A DNA stretch of 64,000 nucleotides, taken from assembly GCF_021021435.1 (NCBI RefSeq), contig NZ_JAINWI010000005.1, positions 248,001 through 312,000 on the forward strand, read 5' to 3'. Positions 18,984 through 26,942 of this stretch are shown one piece after another. This DNA comes from Seohaeicola saemankumensis. Its GTDB lineage: Bacteria; Pseudomonadota; Alphaproteobacteria; Rhodobacterales; Rhodobacteraceae. Each line of letters opens with the position of its first letter. Position 1 is the stretch's first letter. The notes beneath the pieces are model-generated. The model did not search any database. It was not told the DNA's origin and was given only the letters and a program-made list of their open reading frames with translations. A program made the position numbers and the translations under genes.

Positions 18984-19014
18984 GAGTCAACGCCCTACGG
19001 CCTGTAGGGTTCCA
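18984..19014 (-). promoter_or_regulatory. MerR/CueR-type promoter of the copA operon
   Basis: Minus-strand TGGAAC (19009-19014) and TGACTC (18984-18989) are separated by 19 bases, longer than normal. The gap holds the dyad CCCTAC-N5-GTAGGG (18993-19009). Long spacers with a central dyad are the mark of MerR-family activation. The hexamers are weak, so the promoter assignment is tentative. Confidence 0.45.
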
Positions 19015-19135
19015 GATCTCGGTCCCCTGGCGTTCGCGCGGGCAGGGGGAACATCGCCTGTCATCCTATCACATGCAGGGCTGCCGATGTGACAAATCTG
19101 CGTGCCTAAATACGTCCTATCGGAGCGCGAAAGCC

Positions 19136-19561
19136 TCAATTGATCCCGTTTTCGCGTTGGAGGGCGCGGATATAGGCCACGATGTCTATTACCTCGGCCT
19201 CGGTTACACCCTCAACTGGCGGCATGTCGCCAAAGCGCCAGTGATGCGCCCGCACACCGTTTTGTGCGGCCAGCAGAAAGGATGCATCGCCGCGATGGCT
19301 AGGTTCATAGATCTTGTGGACAAGCGGCGGCGCGATATCCTGCCTGCCCTGCGCGTTGGTCCCGTGGCAACTGGCGCAGGCGGTATCAAAGGCGCGCTGG
19401 CCCATCTGCTCCTGTTCGCTGACACTGGTGGGGACCTGCACGGCGACCATCGCATCCCCTCCAAGCGGGGGGTCGGTCGTCGGGGTATCAGGGGGTTGCG
19501 TCAGAAGGAATGCCCAAGCGGTCGTAGCCAGAAGAGCAATCCCGAATAGGGCGCGTTTCAT
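19136..19561 (-). CDS. Secreted mono-haem cytochrome c
   Basis: A 141-residue protein with an N-terminal hydrophobic signal or anchor (RALFGIALLATTAWAFLL). The class I cytochrome c domain has the haem site CASCH in FDTACASCHGTNAQGRQDIAPP; the distal Met is likely in FGDMPPVEGVTEAEV. The tail DIVAYIRALQREN is typical. It probably accepts electrons in the periplasm, perhaps from the neighbouring multicopper oxidase system. It is the last gene of the leftward copper-oxidase operon. Confidence 0.9.
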   Translation of the reverse strand: MKRALFGIALLATTAWAFLLTQPPDTPTTDPPLGGDAMVAVQVPTSVSEQEQMGQRAFDTACASCHGTNAQGRQDIAPPLVHKIYEPSHRGDASFLLAAQNGVRAHHWRFGDMPPVEGVTEAEVIDIVAYIRALQRENGIN

Positions 19562-19635
19562 TGAATGTCCTTCTTGCCTTGGGCGCACATCTGACCGTTC
19601 AGCGGGTCAGATGCGCGCCATGTTTGGTCATGCGC

Positions 19636-19917
19636 TCATTTCAGGGCGGTGACCTTCAACTTGCCTTCGACGCGGTCGGCGGTGAACTCGATCTCGTCAC
19701 CCTCGGCCATTTGGGCAATCACATCTTCATCGGCGCGGAACACCATCGTCATGGCGGGCATGTCGAGACTGACCAGTTCTTCGTGGATGATCGTGACCTT
19801 TCCGGCCTCGGCATCGACTTTCTTGACGACTCCTTTGGTGAAGGTTTCGGCAAAGGCCAGCGTGCTGGTCAGGGTCAGCGCGAGGGTGGTCATGGTAAGT
19901 ATCTTGAGGGTTTTCAT
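19636..19917 (-). CDS. CusF-like periplasmic copper-binding protein
   Basis: A 93-residue protein with a cleavable signal peptide (ending near LAFAET). The small OB-fold domain resembles CusF: GVVKKVDAEAGKVTIIHEEL, then SLDMPAMTMVFRAD, which carries the Met-x-x-Met-type copper ligands, and the GDEIEFTADRVEGKLKVT ending. It likely carries Cu(I) in the periplasm to an exporter or oxidase. It sits in the operon between the cupredoxin and cytochrome c genes. Confidence 0.88.
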   Translation of the reverse strand: MKTLKILTMTTLALTLTSTLAFAETFTKGVVKKVDAEAGKVTIIHEELVSLDMPAMTMVFRADEDVIAQMAEGDEIEFTADRVEGKLKVTALK

Positions 19918-19941
19918 GCTGGTGTCCTTTCGGTAAGGGGA

Positions 19942-20418
19942 TCATTTGACAGTGATCGGGCCATGCATCCCGGCGTCGTAATGGCCGGGGATCAGGCAGG
20001 CGAATTCGAAAGTGCCCTTGTTGGCGAAGGTCCAGAGGATCTCGCCCTTGGCACCGGGTTCAAGGCGCACGGCGTTCGGATCGTCATGCTCCATTTCAGG
20101 GAATTTTTCCATGAGCGCCTTGTGCTCGACATTCTTGTCGAGGGAATCCATCACGAATTCATGGTCGAGTTCGCCTGCATTGGTCACGACGATGCGCACG
20201 GTTTCGCCCGCCGTAAAGTCCAGTTGGGCGGGCTCGAACACCATCGCGCCGTCTTCGGTCTCGCGCATTGTGACGTCGATGGTGCGATCTGCGTCACCGT
20301 CAGCAGGGAAGCCGATGGCCATCATGTCGTGGCCATGTCCGCCTGCATGGGTGCCGGCGGCAAAGGCGGCGCTGCCCAGCGTCAGGGCAAAGGCCGTGCC
20401 GAGGAAGAGTGTTTTCAT
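19942..20418 (-). CDS. Plastocyanin/azurin-like cupredoxin
   Basis: A 158-residue secreted blue-copper-type protein. The signal peptide runs to about AAFAAG, followed by a short His stretch (GTHAGGHGHD). Copper ligands are visible: the His in NAGELDHEFVMDS, then Cys, His and Met in FACLIPGHYDAGMHGP. The start is the ATG of MKTLFLGTAF. A longer upstream frame overlaps the multicopper oxidase end and is discounted. It probably shuttles electrons or copper with the adjacent oxidase. Confidence 0.9.
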   Translation of the reverse strand: MKTLFLGTAFALTLGSAAFAAGTHAGGHGHDMMAIGFPADGDADRTIDVTMRETEDGAMVFEPAQLDFTAGETVRIVVTNAGELDHEFVMDSLDKNVEHKALMEKFPEMEHDDPNAVRLEPGAKGEILWTFANKGTFEFACLIPGHYDAGMHGPITVK

Positions 20419-20458
20419 CTTTGGGGTCCTTCTGGTTGTGATATCTGACGGCATGGCA

Positions 20459-21826
20459 TTAGCCCTTGTCGCCGGGTCTTGGGGTGAGGCGGGTCTTCGC
20501 GTCATTCACACGGCTGAATTCAGGCAACTCACCCGTCCATTCATAGGCCTGCTCGCCGGGCGGGTTTTCATACCAGCCGGGATCGCTGTAATCGTCTGGG
20601 GCGATCCCTTCGCGCACCTTGACGACCGAGAACATGCCGCCCATTTCAATGGGACCATGCGGGCCCCAGCCGGTCATCATCGGCACGGTGTTGTCGGGCA
20701 GCTCCATTTCCATCGTGCCCATATCCGCCATGCCAGCCGTGCCCATCGGCATGTATTCGGGCTGGAAGCTGCGGATCTTGCGCGTGAGGTCGGCCTTGTT
20801 CACGCCGATGAAGGTGGGCACATCATGGCCCATCGCGTTCATGGTGTGATGCGACTTGTGGCAATGGATCGCCCAATCGCCCAAGTGATCAGCCGTAAAC
20901 TCATAAGCGCGCATCGCGCCCACCGGAATGTCGATGGAGACTTCGGGCCATTGCGCGCTTTCAGGCACCCAGCCGCCATCGGTGCAGGTGACCTTGAAGT
21001 CATAGCCATGCATGTGGATCGGATGGTTCGTCATCGTGAGGTTGCCCACACGCACGCGGACCCGGTCGCCCTTGTTGACGACCAGAGGGTCGATATCAGG
21101 GAAGATCCGGCTGTTCCATGTCCACAGGTTGAAATCGGTCATCGTCATGATGCGCGGCACATAGGTCCCGGGGTCGATGTCGAAGGCGTTCAGCATGATC
21201 AGGAAATCGCGGTCCACGGGCTGGAAGGTCGGGTCCTTGGGATGCACGATGAACATGCCCATCATGCCCATTGCCATCTGCACCATCTCATCGGCATGGG
21301 GGTGATACATGAACGTGCCGGATTTGATCAGGTCGAATTCGTAGACAAAGGTCTTGCCCGGCGGGATCGCCGGATGGCTGAGGCCGCCGACGCCGTCCAT
21401 ACCGGAGGGCAGGATCAGCCCGTGCCAGTGGATCGTCGTATGTTCAGGCAGCTTGTTGGTCACGAAGATGCGGACGCGGTCGCCCTCGACCGCCTCGATG
21501 GTGGGTCCCGTGGATTGGCCGTTATAGCCCCACAGATGTGCGACCATGCCCTCGGCCAGTTCCCGCTCGACCGGCTCGGCAACAAGGTGGAATTCCTTGA
21601 CGCCGTTGTTCATCCTGTATGGCAAGGTCCAGCCGTTCAGCGTGACCACGGGCGTGTAATCCGGCCCCGATGTGGGGCGCGGCGTAATCTGGGTCGCGGC
21701 GCTGTCCATGACGGCCGCTTCGGGCAGACCCATATTGGCGGTCTGTCCCCATGATCTGGAGGAGACAAGCGCTGCACCCGCGGCGCCCGCCCCCAGCAAT
21801 TGACGTCTGTTCAACATCTTTTTCAT
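20459..21826 (-). CDS. Tat-exported multicopper oxidase
   Basis: A 455-residue laccase-like oxidase with an RRQLLGAG leader suggesting Tat export. The copper sites are complete: IHWHGLILPSGMDG, MYHPHADE, HPIHMHGYDF and the type 1/3 motif IHCHKSHHTMNAMGH. After the last motif lies a Met-rich segment (YMPMGTAGMADMGTMEMEL), common in copper-tolerance oxidases such as CueO and CopA(Pco). It probably oxidises Cu(I) to the less toxic Cu(II). It starts at MKKMLNRRQ, 4 bases from the TolC stop. Confidence 0.93.
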   Translation of the reverse strand: MKKMLNRRQLLGAGAAGAALVSSRSWGQTANMGLPEAAVMDSAATQITPRPTSGPDYTPVVTLNGWTLPYRMNNGVKEFHLVAEPVERELAEGMVAHLWGYNGQSTGPTIEAVEGDRVRIFVTNKLPEHTTIHWHGLILPSGMDGVGGLSHPAIPPGKTFVYEFDLIKSGTFMYHPHADEMVQMAMGMMGMFIVHPKDPTFQPVDRDFLIMLNAFDIDPGTYVPRIMTMTDFNLWTWNSRIFPDIDPLVVNKGDRVRVRVGNLTMTNHPIHMHGYDFKVTCTDGGWVPESAQWPEVSIDIPVGAMRAYEFTADHLGDWAIHCHKSHHTMNAMGHDVPTFIGVNKADLTRKIRSFQPEYMPMGTAGMADMGTMEMELPDNTVPMMTGWGPHGPIEMGGMFSVVKVREGIAPDDYSDPGWYENPPGEQAYEWTGELPEFSRVNDAKTRLTPRPGDKG

Positions 21827-21830
21827 CCTT

Positions 21831-23291
21831 TCAATGTTCGGCATCGCCAGCAGTGGCGAGGGCGGCGTTTGCGGAAGGTGAAGAGGCACCGGAGCCGCCG
21901 CCATAGATCGCGGCGGTCAGATCGGCCTCGGCCAGAAAGAAATCGCGCTTGGCGTTAGCGGCCTTCAACTCGGCCCCCAGCCTGTCGCGGGCGGCGCTGA
22001 TCAATTCGAAAGTGCTGGTGATCATCCCGTTATAGGAGAGCAGCCCCTCCTCCTCGACCGCGGCGCGGAGCGGGACCAGAATATCGCGGTAATGCTGTGC
22101 GATTCGATGGGTGGCGCGGTAGCCAGCCTCGGCGGCGCGGGCCTCGGAGCGGATGTTCACGGCTTTCTGGGCCAGAACATTGGCCGCTTGCAGATAAGAC
22201 AGTTCCGCCTTGCGCATGCGCGCCTTGCCGGTGTCGAAGATCGGGATCGCGAACTCCAGCTCAAGCTGCGGACTGACCTCGGTGCTCCTGCGGCCATCTT
22301 CGATCTCGCGTTCGGCTTCAACCCCAGCGATGAGTTCCAGATCGGTGACCAGACGCGTCCGGTCAGTGAGGCCAAAAGCCGCCGCCTGCGCCTCGAGATC
22401 CAGCTTGGCGACGCGCAGATCGACGCGGTTGTTCAGCGCCCGTGCCTCGACACCCGCGGCGGATCGGACGTTGTGCGGCAAGGCGGGCAGGGCATCGGGG
22501 ACGAAATAGGAAACGTCGTCACCCCAAAGGCCCATCAGCCGCGTCAACTCTTCCTTGGCGCGGCTGGCGGTCAGCCGCGCCTGGGCAAGTTGACCTGCCA
22601 GTTCCGCGTTGAAGGCAAATTCGCGCGCCTGTCCTGCCTTGTTCAGGGCACCTGTCTCGCCCAAACGTTGCGCCAGTTCCGCGCCCGCGTCCGAAGTGAC
22701 TTTGGCCCGTTGCAGATAACTGACGGTTTCAAAAGCCGCGACAGCGTTGATCCACGCTGCGCGGGTCTGGTTGGCCAGTGCCAATGTGTCATCAACGGCC
22801 CGCGCCTGAGCTGAGCGGAAGTTCACATCCGCCAGCTTCATGCGCTGCTGACGGGTTTGTGCGGCCAGCAGGTTGGACGCGATCATGCCCTCGATCGCGC
22901 GGTAGGCCCCAAGCTCGGCCGCTCCGATCCCCAACACGCCGATCGATACGACCGGATTGACAGGCGTGGCTTCTTGCCATGCGGTGGCGGCTGAGAGGCC
23001 GATTTCGGAATAGGATGCCTGCAAGCCCTTGTTGTTCAGAAGTGCCACCTGCACCGCCGTGTCGGCAGAAATGGTCTTGCCCTGCACAAGGGCGCGCACC
23101 TCGCGCTGGATCGCTTCGTTCTCGGCCTGAGTCTGGGCAAAGGCTGTGCGCTTGCCAATGGCTGCGGATGTCTGGTCGGAGACGGCGGCAAATCCGGCAT
23201 TGGGTGCGGTGTAGAGGTCCGGCACCGCGCTGGCACAGGCGGCCAGCACCAAGGGCAGACTAATCGTGAGTGGGAGCATTGCAAGGCGCAT
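21831..23291 (-). CDS. TolC-family outer-membrane efflux lipoprotein
   Basis: A 486-residue outer-membrane channel of the CusC/TolC type. A lipobox (LVLAACAS) is at the N-terminus. Two repeats of long alpha-helices follow, with the typical ISADTAVQVALLNNKGLQASYSEIG segment early on. No adaptor or inner-membrane pump is in the operon, so it must either borrow one or act in secretion of the operon products. It begins with ATG overlapping the previous stop (TGATG). Confidence 0.9.
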   Translation of the reverse strand: MRLAMLPLTISLPLVLAACASAVPDLYTAPNAGFAAVSDQTSAAIGKRTAFAQTQAENEAIQREVRALVQGKTISADTAVQVALLNNKGLQASYSEIGLSAATAWQEATPVNPVVSIGVLGIGAAELGAYRAIEGMIASNLLAAQTRQQRMKLADVNFRSAQARAVDDTLALANQTRAAWINAVAAFETVSYLQRAKVTSDAGAELAQRLGETGALNKAGQAREFAFNAELAGQLAQARLTASRAKEELTRLMGLWGDDVSYFVPDALPALPHNVRSAAGVEARALNNRVDLRVAKLDLEAQAAAFGLTDRTRLVTDLELIAGVEAEREIEDGRRSTEVSPQLELEFAIPIFDTGKARMRKAELSYLQAANVLAQKAVNIRSEARAAEAGYRATHRIAQHYRDILVPLRAAVEEEGLLSYNGMITSTFELISAARDRLGAELKAANAKRDFFLAEADLTAAIYGGGSGASSPSANAALATAGDAEH

Positions 23292-23512
23292 CAGTTACCC
23301 TCCGATTGTTCGTCATTGACCTGCCGCCAGTCGCGTGGCCCAGAGGGGATGCGGTCGGTGTGGCCCGCGAACGGGTCGCGGTAGGTCACGCGAGAGGTTC
23401 GCGCGACCTCGGTTACGGATTGCTGGTTGGCGATGTTCGGCAAGGGTGTGACGGCTTGTGAACATGCCCCCAATGCAAGGGCGCTTGCCCCTGCAAAAAG
23501 GTAGTATTTCAT
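23291..23512 (-). CDS. Small lipoprotein leading the copper-oxidase operon
   Basis: A 73-residue product with a lipobox (ALALGACSQ) after a short signal. The mature part is polar (TRVTYRDPF-like segment SRVTYRDPFAGHTDRIPSGP then DWRQVNDEQSEGN). The first base of the next start codon overlaps its stop, so it is coupled to the TolC gene. No family name is recognised. It may assist assembly or anchor a copper component. Confidence 0.7.
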   Translation of the reverse strand: MKYYLFAGASALALGACSQAVTPLPNIANQQSVTEVARTSRVTYRDPFAGHTDRIPSGPRDWRQVNDEQSEGN

Positions 23513-23589
23513 CTGGATACCCTGATCATTCGGTGTCCGTGCAAAAATGGACACATATCACAACGTTGATCCCGCCTGCGGGACCGCGA

Positions 23590-23994
23590 TCAGATCAGGT
23601 GTTTGGGGGGGCGGCGATGTTCAATCGGATCGAAAGGTGAAAAACTGGATAGCCAGGTCGCCTCGGGATCTGCTCTAGGGACATCTGGAAGTCCTGCTGC
23701 GGTCTGCGCGAGGACCGCTGCCGCGCAGATACCCTGACAGCAGTTCGCTGTGTCTGTGGTCGTATCGCTGTCAGATGCGGTCAATTGACTCATAACATCT
23801 TCCACATCGTGATGAGCGTGAGCTCCATGGCCACCATGATGCCTGTTCTCGGTATCCTGCGCCATTGCACTGCCATGCACCGATGAATGGGCATGTGCCG
23901 ATGATGGCGGGTAAAGGATCAAGGACACAAGCAAGACGGCGCAAAACAGCGCCTTTACCAGTCCGAAATTGATTGCCCTTGTGACCATGTTCAT
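23590..23994 (-). CDS. His-rich exported protein with CCxxxC motif
   Basis: A 134-residue hypothetical protein. A hydrophobic segment (VKALFCAVLLVSLILYPPSSAHA) is a signal or anchor. It is followed by a His cluster (HHGGHGAHAHHDVEDV), a linker, then NCCQGICAAAVLAQ. The Cys block resembles short metal-associated proteins of the DUF2946 kind, but this is only a likeness. The start is the ATG after ACGGA. It lies between the copper operon and the His-tailed MFS gene, pointing to metal handling in the periplasm. Confidence 0.6.
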   Translation of the reverse strand: MNMVTRAINFGLVKALFCAVLLVSLILYPPSSAHAHSSVHGSAMAQDTENRHHGGHGAHAHHDVEDVMSQLTASDSDTTTDTANCCQGICAAAVLAQTAAGLPDVPRADPEATWLSSFSPFDPIEHRRPPKHLI

Positions 23995-24115
23995 TGAATG
24001 TCCGTTCATCCATCAGCTGTCAATGATCGACCGATAGCTTCGGTTTACTTTTTCGTGAAACGGGCGGTTTGCCGCTATTGCGGGGCGGTAGCACTTGATG
24101 GCGCGGCGGTTTGGT

Positions 24116-25435
24116 TCAAAGCTGTGACGCCCAGCGTGGGTGAAAGTCATCCACAACAAAAGGATGGGCGTGGTCCCGTTGGCCCTGAAGGTGTGGATGA
24201 TCAAGCGGCAGGTTGTCGTGATGATGCGCCAAGGTCTCCGGGTCATGCCGCGGCCATAGACGCAGCGCAAGCACAAGACCTACCATCGCTACCGCCGCCA
24301 GAAAAATAAGTGCCGTGACGACCCCGAACCGCGTCATCAGCCAGCCAGACAAGGGATAAGTCGCCAACCAGCAGGTATGGCTCAGCGCGAATTGTGCGGC
24401 AAAGAGCGCCGGGCGATCCTCAGCATGGGCGGAGCGGCGCAGCAAGCGACCCGAGGGGGTCAGCACCGCCGCATAGCCCAGCCCCACCAGTAGCCATGCG
24501 CCAAGAAGAACCGGCCAGACAAGCCCCAGCGAGGCGATCTCCACAGCCAGCCCTAGCAAAGTGACAACCATCAAAGAAGCCCCTGCGACCATGACCGGGC
24601 GGTCGGGCACCCAGTCCAGAAGCTTTGGCAGCAGGATGGCTGCGATCATCGAACCGGCCCCGAAGGCGAACATCGTCCAGGCAAGTGCGCTAGCGGACAG
24701 CCCCAGCGTCCCACGCACCAGCACCACCGAATTGACCAGCACCATCGCCCCTGCGGCAGCGGCGGCAAGGTTCAGAGCCAGCAGCCCGCGCAAGCGCGGT
24801 GTGGCCAGATAGATCCGCATCCCCCGCGTCGTGCGGTCATAGATACCGCGCGGCACAGCAGGCTTGGGGCCGGGCAGCAGCACCGAGACCACCAGCACCG
24901 CCGAGGCGACAAATCCGATCACCGTGCCAAGGAACAGGGCGTTATAGCTCATCACCGTCAGCAGCAGCGCGGCCAGCGTGGGGCTGGCGATATTCTCCAG
25001 ATCATAGGCAAGACGCGACAGCGACAGGGCGCGGGTGTAGCGCGCCTCATCGGGCAGAACATCGGGGATCGTGGCCTGAAAGGTCGGGGTGAACCCGGCC
25101 GAGGCTGCTTGAAGCAGGAAGATCAAGACATAGACCTGCCAGACCTCGGTCACGAAAGGCAGGCAAAGCGCCACCCCCGCGCGCACCAGATCCAAGGTCA
25201 CCAGAAAGGCACGCCGGTTCACCCGGTCGGCAAAGGCACCGGCGACGGGCGCGATGCCGACATAGGCCACCATTTTGATGAAAAATACAGTGCCCAGCAC
25301 CATGGCGGCATCATCACCCGCCAGATCATAGGCCAGAAGGCCAAGCGCCACCGTGGCCAGCCCCGTGCCCAACAGCGCCACGACCTGCGCCAGAAACAGG
25401 TGACGATAGATGCGGTCTTTGAGGATGTCGAACAT
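24116..25435 (-). CDS. MFS transporter with His-rich C-terminal tail, probable Ni/Co exporter
   Basis: A 439-residue major facilitator. About 12 hydrophobic helices start near residue 15 (LFLAQVVALLGTGLATVALG); the loop 2-3 motif is GAFADRVNRR. The soluble tail is His/Asp-rich (LAHHHDNLPLDHPHLQG and RDHAHPFVVDDFHP), suggesting metal binding. It begins 7 bases after the stop of the DmeR-like repressor, as expected of a repressor-exporter operon. The classical dmeRF pair has a CDF exporter here, so an MFS in that place is unusual. Confidence 0.82.
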   Translation of the reverse strand: MFDILKDRIYRHLFLAQVVALLGTGLATVALGLLAYDLAGDDAAMVLGTVFFIKMVAYVGIAPVAGAFADRVNRRAFLVTLDLVRAGVALCLPFVTEVWQVYVLIFLLQAASAGFTPTFQATIPDVLPDEARYTRALSLSRLAYDLENIASPTLAALLLTVMSYNALFLGTVIGFVASAVLVVSVLLPGPKPAVPRGIYDRTTRGMRIYLATPRLRGLLALNLAAAAAGAMVLVNSVVLVRGTLGLSASALAWTMFAFGAGSMIAAILLPKLLDWVPDRPVMVAGASLMVVTLLGLAVEIASLGLVWPVLLGAWLLVGLGYAAVLTPSGRLLRRSAHAEDRPALFAAQFALSHTCWLATYPLSGWLMTRFGVVTALIFLAAVAMVGLVLALRLWPRHDPETLAHHHDNLPLDHPHLQGQRDHAHPFVVDDFHPRWASQL

Positions 25436-25442
25436 GGTGTGC

Positions 25443-25703
25443 CTACAGGTATCGCGCGATAGTCTTGAGGGCGGCGCGGTCCTCAGCCGAATGTTCGGTA
25501 TCCAGACAATGATCCATGTGATCATGGATCAGCGCGCGCTTGGCATTGACCACGGCTTTTTCGACCGCGTGGAGTTGCTGGGCGATGTCAAGGCAGGGTT
25601 TGCCCGTCTCGATCATCTCGATCACGGCCCGCAGATGACCCTCGGCGCGTTTCAGCCGGGCGATCAGGGCAGGGTGGGTTGCATGGAGATGGGGTTTTGT
25701 CAT
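25443..25703 (-). CDS. dmeR: DmeR-like metal-sensing repressor (RcnR/CsoR family)
   Basis: An 86-residue all-helical repressor of the CsoR/RcnR/FrmR family. The N-terminal His run (HLHATHPALIARLKRAEGHL), GKPCLDIAQQLHAVEKAV with the ligand Cys, and LIHDHMDHCLD match the pattern of DmeR, which senses nickel and cobalt in rhizobia. It shares a short intergenic region with the divergent His-rich gene. A -10-like TAAAAT lies six bases before the ATG and no ribosome site is visible, so the mRNA may be leaderless. Confidence 0.85.
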   Translation of the reverse strand: MTKPHLHATHPALIARLKRAEGHLRAVIEMIETGKPCLDIAQQLHAVEKAVVNAKRALIHDHMDHCLDTEHSAEDRAALKTIARYL

Positions 25704-25713
25704 AAACAGATTT

Positions 25714-25732
25714 TATCCCCCCCGAGGGGATA
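25714..25732. promoter_or_regulatory. Probable DmeR operator between divergent genes
   Basis: Inverted repeat TATCCCC-N5-GGGGATA, rich in G/C runs as are the operators of RcnR/CsoR-type repressors. It lies 10 bases before the repressor start and overlaps its predicted -10. It could also cover the rightward promoter of the His-rich gene at 25787. Confidence 0.55.
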
Positions 25733-25786
25733 GAGCAAGACGGCGCGTGACAGGTGCCGCAGCAGGGTGAGCGGGCATAGAGCGAT

Positions 25787-26140
25787 ATGCAAAAGTGGCG
25801 GATCTTTGGACGGCAACTGCTGGCGACAGCTATCTGCCTGTCACTCGTGGTCTGGTCCGTCCTGCCCACTCTAACCCATGTGCCGACCGTGCTTGAGACC
25901 TTGCACGAACACGCCGAAATGATCGCCGCGCATGGTCATTCGCACGGTCTGGCAGAAGATCTGGCCTGGGCGCTGCACGGGCACAGCCATGATGCTATGG
26001 ATCATGATCACAATCAGGCCGTTCTGACCGCGGCCCATGATAACGCGCTGATGGAGCACGGCACCGACAGGTGGCGGTTCCATCCTGCGCCGGACATTTC
26101 CTCTCGCGTTTTCCGCATCGACCGACCTCCGCGTGCCTGA
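25787..26140 (+). CDS. His-rich exported hypothetical protein
   Basis: A 117-residue protein with an N-terminal hydrophobic segment (LLATAICLSLVVWSVLPTL). Its mature part holds several His clusters: LHEHAEMIAAHGHSHG, LHGHSHDAMDHDHNQA and AAHDNALMEHG. There is no recognised family. It is divergent from dmeR across a shared operator and is followed by a HupE/UreJ gene 57 bases later. A periplasmic nickel or cobalt buffer is a reasonable inference; the composition is the only direct evidence. Confidence 0.65.
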   Translation: MQKWRIFGRQLLATAICLSLVVWSVLPTLTHVPTVLETLHEHAEMIAAHGHSHGLAEDLAWALHGHSHDAMDHDHNQAVLTAAHDNALMEHGTDRWRFHPAPDISSRVFRIDRPPRA

Positions 26141-26197
26141 TCGCGGCTGCAATCCGCAGCATTCCCGATCAGACATCATCAAAATGGAGAACCATCC

Positions 26198-26926
26198 ATG
26201 ATCTCGACTCCACGGGGGATCAGCGCGCCCGCATCATGCCGGGCGGTTACGCTGACCCTATTCACCCTCGCGGGCCTTGCGCTGAGCGCCGCGCAAGCCT
26301 TGGCCCACAACGTCACTCCCGGTGACGCCGGCTATATTCAGGAGATCTGGGGGGTGCACATCATCCCCTTCATTTACCTTGGCGCCAAACACATGGTGAC
26401 GGGATATGACCATATCTTGTTCCTGCTGGGCGTTGTCTTCTTCCTCTACAAGATGCGCGACGTCGCTATCTATGTCAGCATCTTCGCGTTTGGCCATTCG
26501 GTCACGATGCTGCTGGGTGTGTGGTATGGCTGGGGCATCAACGCCTATGTCATCGACGCGATCATCGGGCTGTCGGTGGTCTACAAGGCACTCGACAACC
26601 TTGGGGCCTATCAAAGATGGTTCGGGGTCCAGCCCGATACCAAGGCCGCCACGCTGGTCTTCGGTCTGTTCCACGGCACGGGTCTGGCCACCAAGATCCT
26701 GGAATACCAGATCGCCGAGGATGGTTTGCTGGCCAACCTTCTGGCCTTCAACGTGGGCGTCGAAATTGGACAGCTCTTGGCCCTCGCAGTCATCCTGATC
26801 GTCATGGGTTATTGGCGGCGCAGCCCGAACTTCATGCGGCAGGCGACTGTCGCCAACATCATCATGATCGTCCTTGGCGTGATCCTGACCGGCCAGCAGA
26901 TCGCCGGCTATATCGCCTCCACCTGA
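26198..26926 (+). CDS. HupE/UreJ_2-family membrane protein
   Basis: A 242-residue integral membrane protein. A long N-terminal signal region ends near AQALAHNVTPG. The family signature GAKHMVTGYDHILFLLGVVFFLYK follows, then FGHSVTMLLGV, GLFHGTGLATKI and further helices. HupE/UreJ_2 proteins are predicted metal permeases. The ATG follows GGAGAA. It is paired with the anchor-like gene 17 bases downstream. It is distinct from the UreJ inside the urease operon. Confidence 0.88.
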   Translation: MISTPRGISAPASCRAVTLTLFTLAGLALSAAQALAHNVTPGDAGYIQEIWGVHIIPFIYLGAKHMVTGYDHILFLLGVVFFLYKMRDVAIYVSIFAFGHSVTMLLGVWYGWGINAYVIDAIIGLSVVYKALDNLGAYQRWFGVQPDTKAATLVFGLFHGTGLATKILEYQIAEDGLLANLLAFNVGVEIGQLLALAVILIVMGYWRRSPNFMRQATVANIIMIVLGVILTGQQIAGYIAST

Positions 26927-26942
26927 CAGAACGGAGAATACC

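Noticed and set aside
20012-21754. 580-codon open frame on the plus strand
   Set aside because: Antisense to the multicopper oxidase and cupredoxin genes. It contains only His-rich noise from the opposite strand.
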